Positions 21,647 to 32,410 of a stretch of DNA of 64,000 nucleotides are shown here, piece after piece; position 1 is the first letter of the stretch, and each line of letters begins with the position of its first letter. Origin of the DNA: Ulota crispa (taxonomy: Eukaryota; Streptophyta; Bryopsida; Orthotrichales; Orthotrichaceae); the NCBI GenBank assembly GCA_963920765.1, contig OY987245.1, positions 2,434,727 through 2,498,726 of the forward strand. Direction: 5' to 3'. The position numbers and the translations under genes were made by a program. The notes under the pieces were generated by a model that saw nothing but the letters and a program-made list of their open reading frames with translations, was not told where the DNA came from and searched no databases.

Positions 21647-24600
21647 ATGGAGCAATGGGAAAAGCTGATGAAGGTGCCGGTCGTGGGTCAAGCCATGGGG
21701 CAGCTATTTCCGCTGTTAGGTCTGGTCACCGTGCTCAAGCAGGCAATGCCAGCCGAGGGTCGGCAAGCCGTGGGTTATTGTCGAAGGGCAATCGGAGAGT
21801 TGCTCAACCCCTTCTGTTTCTACACCATCGATGATTTTGAAGGATCTCTCCCCAACGAATTCTACAAAGACATCCACTTGCACCTGGAATCTAGTAAAGC
21901 TTACAACAAGGCGAACCGAGTCACTCTATTCCGGAAGCCCAACACCGCCGGCGTGACTATGCGGTTGGCGGATTCGAGGGATGTTGTTGCTGATGTGTAT
22001 AAGGTGATGATTCCTATGACTTGAATTTCAATCTCTTCCCACTCATCTCTAAGGAATGTAGATCTCTAACCCAAGCATAACCCTAACTTATTTTAATGAC
22101 ATCAGACTAGATAGGATTCCAAAACATGATCTCAATACACCTAAATCAGCACTTTGTAAATTCATAAGTTGTTTCATATGGCACTGGCAGAAAACTCCTC
22201 CTCGAAATCCTAGCTACTGTAAACCCTGCCGTTTGCAGGGTTTTACATACCTAGGGTGGATTTTCTCCGGGCTTTTTACCCTCATCAATTTCCAAGAAGA
22301 CTTAACAAAAATTAAAGCCGTCCAATGCTTCAGATGCTTATTTGGACTCTTCCAAGAGTACATGCCTTATTGTATATGTGCTTGAACTATTTAAACAACC
22401 AAACATTGCAACTCTAACCTTTGTTTCATGCTAAAAGAGTCAGTGAGAGCTTCATGAGTAGAACTCCCCCCTTTCGTTTTTAGTTTAATTTTCGTTTATT
22501 GCTTACTTCTAGGAAGATAGTCAAAACCTGATGAGAATTAAAAATTGCAGGGGATGACAGTGTGGTGGACGCACATTGAAGTCAAGGATAAGTTCATCAG
22601 TGGTAGAGGGCCATATTGCGGTGGAGGTTCATCAGCCTGGAAATTCCAACTGAAGATCCGGAAGAAGGACAAAGCCAAGTTGCTTCCGGAGTACCTGGAC
22701 TATATAACCCGGAACTCCTACACCTACTCTGGCAAAACGCGAGACATCAGGATCTTCACAAACTCGGACTCCATGCACCGTTATATGGTTAACGGGTCAA
22801 GGCGAATGTGGGAAGAGATTCCCTACAAACACCCATCCACGTTTGACACCCTTGCGATCAATCCTTGTTTGAAGGAGACGATCATCTCAGATCTGACTTC
22901 TTTTACAACTGACCAGGCATTCTATCAAAACACCGGACGAGCTTGGAAGAGAGGGTACTTGTTGCATGGCCCTCCAGGAACCGGGAAATCCTCCATGATT
23001 GCTGCCATGGCGAACTTCCTTAAATACGATATCTATGACCTAGAATTAAGTCAAGTAAGCCAATGAGGTGCATTCTTTCCTTTCCCATGGCTTTGTTGTT
23101 GCACAGTCGTCCGAATCATTTTCATGTTGTGGTTTCTTATGTACAATCACGAGTTCTTTTGGGCAGTATATGCTAATCATAGTATAACTGAAATTTGGAG
23201 GATTTTTCCCTGTTCCAAGTTTCCAAAAGTCCGGTTTTGCGATAAAGCCTCGTTTAAAGGCTTCGTTGTGGCAAGAATTAGTGTAATTAGGTGCTGATTA
23301 TTGCATGTGATTGTTTAATTGTTCTGATTAGGTGCGCACAAATGGTGACTTGCGGCAGCTGTTGATACAGACGAGCAACAGATCAATTGTCGTGCTTGAA
23401 GATATTGACTGCTCTGTGAATTTCTCCCGCAGCCGCGGCTTAGGTAGAACCAGAACCACCACATCCACAATGCCAGGTACCCCCGGTTTTCCTTTTTTTC
23501 GTAACTGAGGTTGAGGATATTCTTTTCATCACTTTTAAAAGGTAAAACAATATGTAGGAGAGTGTTTTCATTGGGAGGTCACCCAGTAGAGCTCACTGGA
23601 GAGAGATCACTTTGGTGTTTCAAGAGCCAAATTCGATCCAGATTCAATTTGTTTGTTTGTTGAGTTCAAATGGTTTGCACTCCATGTGTGATGATTTCTT
23701 ATGCTAGTGAAGGGAAGGTAGACAATCGCAATTCATCTAAGCCAAGTCATGTTCAGGGGGCAGCTCACGCTATGTCCCGTTCCAAGTCTCATTGATTTCT
23801 TCAAATCTAAAGGTTGATAACCTGGATCTGAAGGTAGATACTCAAGAACTTACAGCTTCACACTACACTACACATCTCCAATGTCAACCCAGTTCACATA
23901 GAAATGCCTACACGCTTTTTGGAAGTTTTGGTGACATGCAAGTGTGACTTTGCTCCAACCAATGGGTATTGCATAAATCGGAACCCGACTTGGAAGTCAT
24001 CTCCCATCAATTTATTTGCGGCACTTTTCAGATGCTTCTTGTTTTATTCTTTACAACTCAACAAAGTTGGAGTCTGGATCTAAGTTACAGTGAAAGTTGT
24101 AGAGGTGGGACGTGGGACTTAATAATGTGAACTGCCCTTTAAATAGTATTGGTAGGAAGGTCAATCTTGAGAAGATAGGATCAAATCTTCTAATCCCTAA
24201 TAAATTTAGTTTGACTACCTTGAAGGCTTGAATGTCACTTTCATAGGATTTTCATGCACTTTAGGGGTCATAATTTACACTTTTCAGCAAGCTAACTATA
24301 CCTCGCTGTATCTCCTAGTACCTAGTAGTAATTAAGGCAGATGCTTGCAAAAAATGTATATGGTCTGAACATAAGTGCCTAGGGTTGGTTTTGGCTTTAC
24401 TATTTTGATATGTAAAGTTTGAAGATTCGGTTTATTCAGACGGTGTCCAAAACATAGATGCTAAGATGCTCCTGAGAGAAGATGGATATTTTGGAAGAGA
24501 TAGATCCTGAGATGTATGAAACTGAATGTGAAATGATTCCAGGTGATTCATTCAATCCAGACGACGATCCCACCAGAGTCACCCTTTCTGGGCTGCTGAA

Positions 24601-25471
24601 CTTCGTGGACGGACTTTGGTCATGTTGTGGCGACGAGCGCATCTTTGTGTTCACCACCAACCACGTGGAGAAGCTGGACAAGGCGTTGCTCCGTCCGGGC
24701 CGCATGGACATGCAGATTGAGCTGTCCTTCTGCACTTTCCCTGCCTTCAAAGTGCTGGCCCAGAATTACCTGTCCACGCATGAGCACCCGTTGTTTGCCA
24801 AAGTGGAGTCGGCATTTCAGGGGAAGACCTTGACCCCCGCTCAAATCGCCGAGCTTCTCATCAAGGACAAGCGTGATGTCGACCTTGCACTCGAGAATGT
24901 GATCTCAGCTCTGGAAAACAACGTCCCTGAAACACCTGACGTTGCCGTCGCCGTCCCTGCCAGCATCACTCAGGAGGTTGTCGATGATAAATTCGACGAG
25001 AATAGCAACAATTCTGGGACCAATTCTGTGACCAATGCTGTGAAAGACCAAATTTCCTTGACAGCAGCAGAGTCCAAGTCTGCTGTCCACCAAGGCAATC
25101 TCATATCAACTTTGCAGGGAGTGATCAAGGAATTGGAGAAAAACACTAATTCCTCTAGCAAAAACAAAGCAAAATTTGCTCAATCTGACAACATACACGT
25201 TACCCCATCCTCAGGAGCTCCGTCAGGCAGTCAACAGGTGGAGCCCAAGTTGGAGTTTTCCAGCTCCAGCATGAAAAACTTGGTGCAGGCAATGAGGGAT
25301 ACATTGGAGAACAACAATGGTGACGTAGATTCTTCTATTGAAGGTGTGATTCAAGTCCTTAAGAACAAACTGCCCATTAATTCTGAGATTCAGCGGATGA
25401 TGAGCTCAAGCAGTGATGTACTGTTAGCTAACAAGTCATCGTCGCAAGCGGCCACGAACGGCGTGTGCTGA
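21647..25471 (+). CDS. BCS1-like AAA-ATPase (AAA-associated domain family, four exons)
   Basis: This is a membrane-associated AAA-ATPase of the plant BCS1-like/ASD group, which uses ATP to remodel or translocate protein; the substrate is unknown. Exons are 21647-22003, 22551-23054, 23332-23476 and 24477-25471, giving 666 residues. Residues about 20-125 form the AAA-associated N-terminal domain (ending GMTVWWTHIE). Walker A GPPGTGKS is at 259-266, Walker B IVVLEDID at 306-313, sensor-1 TTNH at 395-398 and the arginine motif RPGR at 408-411. The first two introns end in clear AG sites. The exon 4 acceptor is poor: the obvious TTCAG at 24436-24440 leads out of frame, so I use the AG at 24475-24476, which restores phase. 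Residues 483-666 form an Asn/Ser-rich tail with helix-like units (GVIKELEKN, GVIQVLKNK). I am not aware of this tail as typical for the family. Organelle targeting cannot be assigned. Confidence 0.92.
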
Positions 25472-26329
25472 GAAACCAAGAATGGAGATATCAAGTAAGC
25501 TTTGATTACTCGTCAAATTATATATACACATATTCTGCCTAGGCCACTCAAGTAGAGTTCTTGTTCAGCATAGACCTTTGAAACTGAAATTTTGGAGTCG
25601 TGTAAGAAATTTTGGCCTCTGTATTGCATGAGTACTTCTATGGCATGAATAGAGCAGCCTTAGAGAAATACTACTAACAGCTACATTTTAAAGTACTGTT
25701 ATACATTATGCCATTAATTTGGCACAATTGAGCCACAATGGCCTAAACTTAAAATTTACACTGGTCCTGATTTGTGGACTGAGTTAGACCTCTGTCCAAA
25801 ATTAGACCTCTATGTTACAAATTTTGACGCCTGATATACCCCAATTTGACAACATTGACGTTGTTTGTCCCGGGGTTGTTTGAGCCGGGGCTGCAATTAA
25901 GACCACCTTAAACATTTGCCACATATGATTTGTGTACGCCATTTCGGAAAATTGAGATATTTGTACACAAATTCAAGATTTTGTTTAATGGTAGGTGGTG
26001 TTGCGGCCACAGTTATATTTTTCGGTGGTGCTCCCTATGACCACGCATTTGGTATAGATCGTTGTCCTAGAATAAACAAGATTGTAAGCTTGATAAGGAT
26101 ATGAATACCACCCAAAGTGACTTTGAACTAATTTGAATGACTTTGTGGCCACCTTATGACCACAAAAGATTACCTTTGAACGATTTTGGCCACACTAAGA
26201 TTCTTGACAACATGGTGATTATAAACAGAATTGGTGTTAGAATAGAGGAATGGGATAGCCATGATGGATACAAGCTTTGTTGGTTTTAGAGGTGAAGCAG
26301 TAGCACAGTAAGTCTCATAGACTTTTAGA
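25472..26329. other. 3' flank of the AAA-ATPase gene, nothing further
   Basis: This must hold the 3' UTR and polyadenylation signals. No further gene is recognised, and the short open frames have no domain. Confidence 0.4.
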
Positions 26330-26586
26330 AATGCCATATTAGTTAATTTGGGAAGAAACCCCAATTTTGGGAATAAATTAGGTTTAATGTGATCACCTTA
26401 AACCGAGCTCTAAGTTTAAGCAGTTTTTTTGGTATACGTGCCCTCACCTAAGAGGAGGAATTTGCAAGGGAATCTCAGTGGATCAGATCAAATCTGATAC
26501 CCTTGAATCTGACGTTTAAAAGCCAGAAGAAAAACGTTGGGTTTAAGATGAAGTACAACTTTTCCCAATTCAATGAATATGGTGTT
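26330..26586. mobile_element. AACACCATAT-family MITE
   Basis: The left end AATGCCATATTAGTTAATTT and the right end, the inverse of AACACCATATTCATTGAAT, are flanked by TAGA. The interior (cctcacctaagaggaggaat) matches the copy at 50469-50726, which is almost the same length (257 versus 258 bp). Confidence 0.75.
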
Positions 26587-26929
26587 TAGAGCGACATACT
26601 TTAAAGTCATAACCAGTCCAAACTTAATTTAAAGAACGTGTTTCCATTTCTAATCCTGTTAATTTTTAGTGGTCACAAACCGATACACTTATTCTTCCAG
26701 AATGCTGCCTAAGAATTTTTGTATTGTTTTATGATATCAACGTAATCTGGACTATGAGAGATTAACACCACTGGTGTGGAAAGCAATGTCTGAAGCAAGG
26801 TTTAGGAACATGCTATAGTGAAATACAACAGCAACGCTTGTCGAACCTTTTCAGAGCAAACTCAGAAACATCTTTCAAAATTGTTAAGGCAAGTCTCTAC
26901 GTGCCAAACATAGACATTGACAACTCTTG

Positions 26930-27257
26930 TAAGGTAGGAGGCTCTAATTCGGGTCAGGCTCTAAAAAATGGATCACCTTCTCAAATGTATTTGTTGTACA
27001 TGTTGTTTTTCATAGGCTTCAACAATGAATAGAAAATGTACATTTGAGGAGGTGATCCATTATAGAGCCATATGCCATTCAGCTTCAAATTTTCATAATT
27101 AATTCCACAAAGTTCCAAAAATATGAAACAACTTGAGTCAGATGCCAATTCCTATTGTCTTTGAAAGAAAACTTACTGAAAAATATTTCAAGAAGTTTCA
27201 CCTCCCCACAATTCAGTTTCAGCCCTTAGATGATCCATTCATGAGCCTCCTACCTTA
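26930..27257. mobile_element. TIR element with TAAGGTAGGAGGCTC ends
   Basis: Exact 15-bp inverse ends TAAGGTAGGAGGCTC / GAGCCTCCTACCTTA delimit 328 bp. A stable hairpin lies at 26957-27069. Related ends occur at 46-60 and 14070-15189. Confidence 0.7.
26957..27069. repeat. Hairpin with arms of about 33 nt
   Basis: GGCTCTAAAAAATGGATCAC onward pairs with the inverse ending GTGATCCATTATAGAGCC, with a loop of roughly 45 nt. It could give a small-RNA precursor if transcribed. It is more simply a subterminal repeat of the surrounding element. Confidence 0.7.
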
Positions 27258-27600
27258 TTATTCAAAATGGATTTGGAATTTGCTTACAAAACAGACAAAA
27301 CATTGAGTCTCGACCTCTGTTTGATTTATTATTCGCAACCTTTTTGGAGTTGCTGGAGGGGGTACAATCTAGAAATAGAAATCACTAGGCATTACGATGA
27401 ATCTTGTTTATATAGGATGCAGCTATGCTGCCAATGGCCTCGAAACTCACACAATGGCTAAGTTTACTTAAGTAGCTTGTGTCAATGCCAAGCCTTCACC
27501 TCTTGGGTGAAAAAATCAACATGTCTAGAATCCTGATCAATCAAGTGGAATGGAGTCACATCATTCCACAATTATATAGCTTGGACCGGTCGTTGATGAT
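27258..27600. other. 3' flank of germin-like gene 1
   Basis: No feature is recognised beyond the expected 3' UTR of the minus-strand gene. Confidence 0.4.
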
Positions 27601-28275
27601 TTACGGGGTCCGGAACTTCTTCTGGATCTCGTGGACGGTGTTGGCGTCGATCTTGAAGGCCAGCTCGAGCACCTCGTCCTTGATGTCGGGCATGAAGAGA
27701 GCGGGGGCCACCGGCTGCACGCCCGGGTTCTGGCTGCTCAGCCCCGCGAATGCCAGCGCTGGGCCATTGCCCACGTTGAGCTGGAAGTGGATGAGCCCCT
27801 TGGGGAACACGAACAATTCCCCCGCAGAGATGGTCGTGGCGAACAAGGTGTTCACAGTGCCATTGGTGCTCACGAACCCCACGTACAGCTCCCCCTTCAT
27901 CAGATACAGCAGCTCAGTGGCCCGGGGGTGAGTGTGGGGCGGGTTGAGGCCGCCCTTGGCGAAGTCGATGCGCGCTGCGGAGATGCCCAGCGTGTTGAGG
28001 CCCGCGAACTGCGCCACGAACGCCTGGGTGACGGCGACCATGTTGGGATTGCTGGTGTTGCCGGGGTACTTCAGCTTGTCGGACACGAAGTCTTTGCACG
28101 TAACCTCAGCAAACGGTTTGCAAGCGAATCCGTTGATGGTGATGCCGGCATACGGGTCGGCGACGCAGACGTCCTGGAGGGGATCGGCGTCGGCCGCCAA
28201 GGCCAATTTGGGAGCGACGAGAGCCACGGTGAGCAGCACAGCCACCGTCGCCCACATTGCGCGGTTATGAATCAT
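27601..28275 (-). CDS. GLP: Germin-like protein, copy 1
   Basis: Germin-like proteins are secreted manganese-binding cupins of the plant cell wall; some have superoxide dismutase or oxalate oxidase activity, and the activity here is unknown. The intact single exon encodes 224 residues. Residues 1-27 are a signal peptide ending LALA. Cys37, Cys52 and Cys60 lie in the N-terminal extension, where germins form a disulphide. Cupin motif 1 supplies His114, His116 and Glu121 (PPHTHPRATE), and motif 2 supplies His163, so all four metal ligands are present. N-glycosylation sites are Asn73 and Asn138. KGE occupies the site where many germins have RGD/KGD. The ATG at 28275 is chosen because it begins the signal peptide and the second copy shares it. 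GC is far above the surroundings. The C-terminus reads HEIQKKFRTP, unlike copy 2. Confidence 0.95.
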   Translation of the reverse strand: MIHNRAMWATVAVLLTVALVAPKLALAADADPLQDVCVADPYAGITINGFACKPFAEVTCKDFVSDKLKYPGNTSNPNMVAVTQAFVAQFAGLNTLGISAARIDFAKGGLNPPHTHPRATELLYLMKGELYVGFVSTNGTVNTLFATTISAGELFVFPKGLIHFQLNVGNGPALAFAGLSSQNPGVQPVAPALFMPDIKDEVLELAFKIDANTVHEIQKKFRTP

Positions 28276-28416
28276 GTTGGCAAGCTTGCTAGTATCTGGC
28301 CGAGCACGGCGAGCACAAGTACTGATCGAAATGGCTCGTGAGGTTACTTGCTGAGAGAGGTGGAGTGCGATGAAGGAGTCGATAAGTTGTTGCTGGTTGA
28401 TGCCCAGAGTGCCTCT

Positions 28417-28427
28417 CTTTATATATA
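28417..28427 (-). promoter_or_regulatory. TATA box of germin-like gene 1
   Basis: TATATATAAAG on the minus strand lies about 140 bp upstream of the start codon. The upstream sequence has no similarity to that of copy 2. Confidence 0.65.
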
Positions 28428-30049
28428 AGCTTATGTGCTGCACCCAGTGCATTACCCTCGCAGGTCACTAGGCTAAGTCATGCACGTGTCACGGGGTTAG
28501 GTCCCGCACGCGGTTAAGACCTTGAAACTGAACGGAATGACTGAACGAACGAACTTTCGGTAAAGTGGTGATTCATCAGGCGGTTTACGTGTCGTAATGC
28601 ACGGGAGATGGACCCAAGTAGTGTTCATCGAAGTCTGGGAGTTCTTTTGAAGTAGTCTGCTGTAGTCTTGACAGGTGGAGCCCACCCGCTGATTTATACT
28701 TGCTAGAGTTGAGAGTTGAAGACTAAGCTTCCAGCACGTTCTCCCTCCAGTCATTTGGTGTGCAGAAACTTCTTGTATTGCAGGGTCATCAGTAATTGCA
28801 GGTGATTCGAGACCAGTATATCCATCAGTGACTCACAGATATGGGTTTGAAGTCTTTGAGAACACGGTGATGCTTCAGATCTAGGAACCGCATGGTGAGT
28901 TACCTCGTACACATCAGCAGCATTGCAACAACAGCCATTTGTACTGGCTCAAAAAGTGGCATCTTTCGAAAGTACATTCATTGATTTTCTGTTAAGTGTT
29001 AAGCGCAATGAGAATCCGCAAACCAAAAAGTCCTGATCTTCAATTGCGTTAAGCGTTGCATCAAGGTGACATTCTACTGCGCCCTCCTGCAAATGATGAA
29101 TTGCTCGATACTCAGGGTTTATGACTACAGTCCCGCGATTATCAATGCACTTTTGTTGACTTGAACTCGGTGAGTTGACCTGTGTTTTTGATTAGAATGT
29201 CTTGGGATTGGTAACAGTGTGAGCGCCTAGATGTGCAAACCGCCTTTGAGTGTCAAGTAATCAGAAGGGAAATACTCCATCGTCAATTGAGAAGGTCGAA
29301 TTGAGTGTTGTCGACGGGACTGAAAAGCCAAAACTACACTAAAGTTATACTAACAGCAATGAGTTGACAAACAAATTGCACGACGAGTTACTTTTACCTG
29401 TTTGTGTCATCGTAGTCACTCCTAGCATAATTTCTGTATTGAGGTGAGGAATAAAAATCTCGCAGCCATCTCAGAGAGTATATCACGTGGAGACATGACT
29501 GTCGGTAATACAACACGGTAAGGACCAAAGAAGAATTCAAGTGAAAGGAGTTCACAAGTTCATAGCAGATTTTAGAATGAATGACAACGCCCCCTTATCC
29601 AGCACGCGGTAGTTTGGCGGCAAGTTGAATAGAGTGATTGCCAGAAAGATTTCACCTTTTTGTCTTAAAATGCCTCTTTTTGGGTGTAATATTGGCAATG
29701 CTACAAGTACTGCAAGTGTTACACAGCAACCTCGCAATGGAAATCTATACCGTCCCTCCCATCTCAAATCTATTGGGAACAAGGCACGTGGCATGTCATT
29801 TAGGAAGGCCAATTATCAATAATGGCAATTCAATGAATGGATGATAAAAAATTTCACATCCTCAAATGATGTCAGTGGTACTACGTAGTGCCAATTAATG
29901 GAAGGGAGTATTACACATGCATGTGGAAAGGAAATTACCAGAATTTCTAGGCTGCCATGTTTTCAATTTTAGTAATTACAAAAAAAACCCAAAAAAAATA
30001 ATAAAAAATGACCATTTTTGCTCTATTTGAGACACTTGAATTGATGAAA
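28428..30049. other. Upstream region of germin-like gene 1
   Basis: Promoter-proximal sequence of moderate GC up to roughly 29500, then AT-rich. No other gene, RNA or clear element is seen. Confidence 0.4.
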
Positions 30050-32410
30050 TTGCTTTTTAGGGGAAGCTTGTTTTCTTTCTCCAATGCTTGACCAAAGGAT
30101 GCTCACTTTGAGAGCATGTGGAAGACACAAAATTCGCAGTTTCCTAGAACCCTTCTATACGTCTATGTAATGCTTTATGATGAACAACTTCCTTGATTTG
30201 TGGCATGAGACTTGCTTTTTTGGACCCAAAATAGTACTAAAAACCCCCAAAGTGGCTAAAATAGACACCTATTCGGGGGCAATTTAAATATTGTAAAATA
30301 TTAAAAAAAACTACAAAAATTATTGAAGGTCTATAACTATGACATGTACCTTCCTCTGAAATTTCAGCTCAAAGGAACTTGCTGAGAAAAAATTACAAGC
30401 CAAAAATCACCTCCAAGAGAGCAAGAAGACAAAATAGTAGAAGTGTTTCTTGCAATCACCCAATGAACCTTTGTCAAAAAGGTCAATGATTTACTCCGTG
30501 CCCAAAATTTAAAAATGATATTTTTGTAATGAAGTCCCCTCACAACCATGTGGTAAAATTGTTGAGGGGCCAAAAGGATGGGGAACTCTCCCAAACGGCC
30601 CCAAAATAAAGCCGTTTAACCTCTAAAAAGCCCATTGTCCCTATGGGTAACAAAATGGATTTTGGGCAAGCTTGTTCTTTTGGGATTTATGAATAATATT
30701 TATAAATATTTGTTTCTAAGAACGTGTTATTTATAAAATTGGGATATAGTGACATTTTAGGACTTTGGATTTTATGTCCTTTAAAGAGAATTCATTGAAT
30801 TCTATTTTATATCTTTAAATCCAAAAGTCCCAAAATGTTACTTTTTCACAATTCAATGAATAACGCTTTTAAGACTTTTGCAAGGATTACATGGGGGTAT
30901 GATTGAAATCATATTTAAAATTCAAAAATTACTAGTGTTTTATGAGTTTTTTTGGTTCAAAGGACAATTTGGGCATACCATTTTGCATTGACTTCTCCCA
31001 AAAGCAACCAAGCAAAGATGTGACACTCCATTGAAGTACATCAAAAGCAATAGACCAATAGTGTACTAGACACATATTCCCTTTGTTTCTGAAAGAAACT
31101 TGGATTCATGTTTATTTTTTCAAAAAGAAACCTATGTTTGTCTCTTGAGTTGATTTAAAAATAAAAATAAAAATCCTATGCTTATCTCTAAAATGAAATT
31201 AGCTACTTAGTATGTTTGGTGATGTTTTTTGGACTTTTCATGCTCATTGATTGCTAATGTTAGCATTACGAACTTGATTTAGTGATTTTTGGTTGCAAAT
31301 TTTGCCTATCATTGAGCTAGAATCATCTATAATATCAACAAAAAGATTTGGTTTTTTTTATAGATGGGACTACTTGAGCAATTAGGCTAACTTGTTATTT
31401 ACTTACAATTGCATTGACATACTTCATATCAATCATTTTTCTAACCATTTGTGACAATAACAAAACACTTGAAATTTCAAAACTTTGGTACTAATTTTCT
31501 CTCCTTTTTAAAAAACCTTAATTCTAGAACAAACTAAAATTAGGTTTGGAATGGTTTAAGTCTAATATCCAATAACTACCAATTACAATTTGTTGTTAAT
31601 ATTCCTTAATTCCTCACAAATTCTCAAATATGGGTTTCTTTTAGAAATAGGGGGAGTACAATACTTTTTATGATAAATACAATTATAGCATTTGAAATGT
31701 AATAGTTACTAGAGATTTGGTTTTTTTCAATTTTTTTGTGGTTGTCAATAAAGGTAAAGTCTCTCAATCTATTGTCTAGTATCTTGAAACCAAACGTAGC
31801 CCTTACAAATTGCAAAAAACTCCATTATAGTGTGAATTTCAAACACATGTTTGCAATGCAAGGACAAGAGTAGAGTACGTGTGTACCATGTCTTTGTTAG
31901 CCTTGAACTTTTGTGAAAATATGACTAACATGACGTAGAACATGTTGGACAACTCTCTACAAGTATAGGGTGATTGCAAGAATGACCTTTACTACATTCT
32001 GTCCCCCTCACCTTTAGCGGCTCGTTTTTTGGTTGTAATTTTTGCAAAAGAAGTCATATTGACTTGTCCTTTTAGGGTAACTTGAACATGCAAGTTATTA
32101 ACATTCAATGATTTTTTGGTGTTTTTTAAAACTAATTTGCTATTTTTAAGTAGCCTCCAAATAGGTGTCTACCTTGGCTATTTTGGGGGTTTTTAGTACT
32201 ATTTTGGGTCCAAAAAAGCTTTTCTAGGGCTATAAATCAAGGATGTTGTTTATGAAGCATGCTTACATGTATTTATAGAAGGGTTTTGCAAAATCATAAA
32301 TTCCATGGCATCTACATTGTCTCAAAGTGGGCATCCTATCTCCCTTCATTGGCAAAATACAAAGAAATTCCTTAGCAAAGAAATTGTACCATGTGAATGT
32401 GTGTAATGGG
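30050..32410. mobile_element. Element with long inverted arms (about 250 bp) and nested Stowaway-like insert
   Basis: The segment 30060-30290 is repeated in inverse at 32150-32405, with the core AAAACCCCCAAAGTGGCTA against its inverse TTGGCTATTTTGGGGGTTTT. Arm similarity is high with small indels. The exact ends are not clear. A Stowaway-like element sits inside at 31077-31656. TTAA-type ends at 30620 and 32948 overlap this unit and remain unresolved. Confidence 0.55.
31077..31656. mobile_element. Stowaway-like MITE
   Basis: The left end TTCCCTTTGTTTCTGAAAGA and the right end inverse (TTAGAAATAGGGGGAG) are flanked by TA at 31075-31076 and 31657-31658. It is 580 bp with no transposase. Confidence 0.65.

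Noticed and set aside
27631..28341. Long antisense frames over both germin-like genes (also 45927-46655)
   Set aside because: They mirror a high-GC coding gene; the sense frame has a signal peptide and full cupin motifs.
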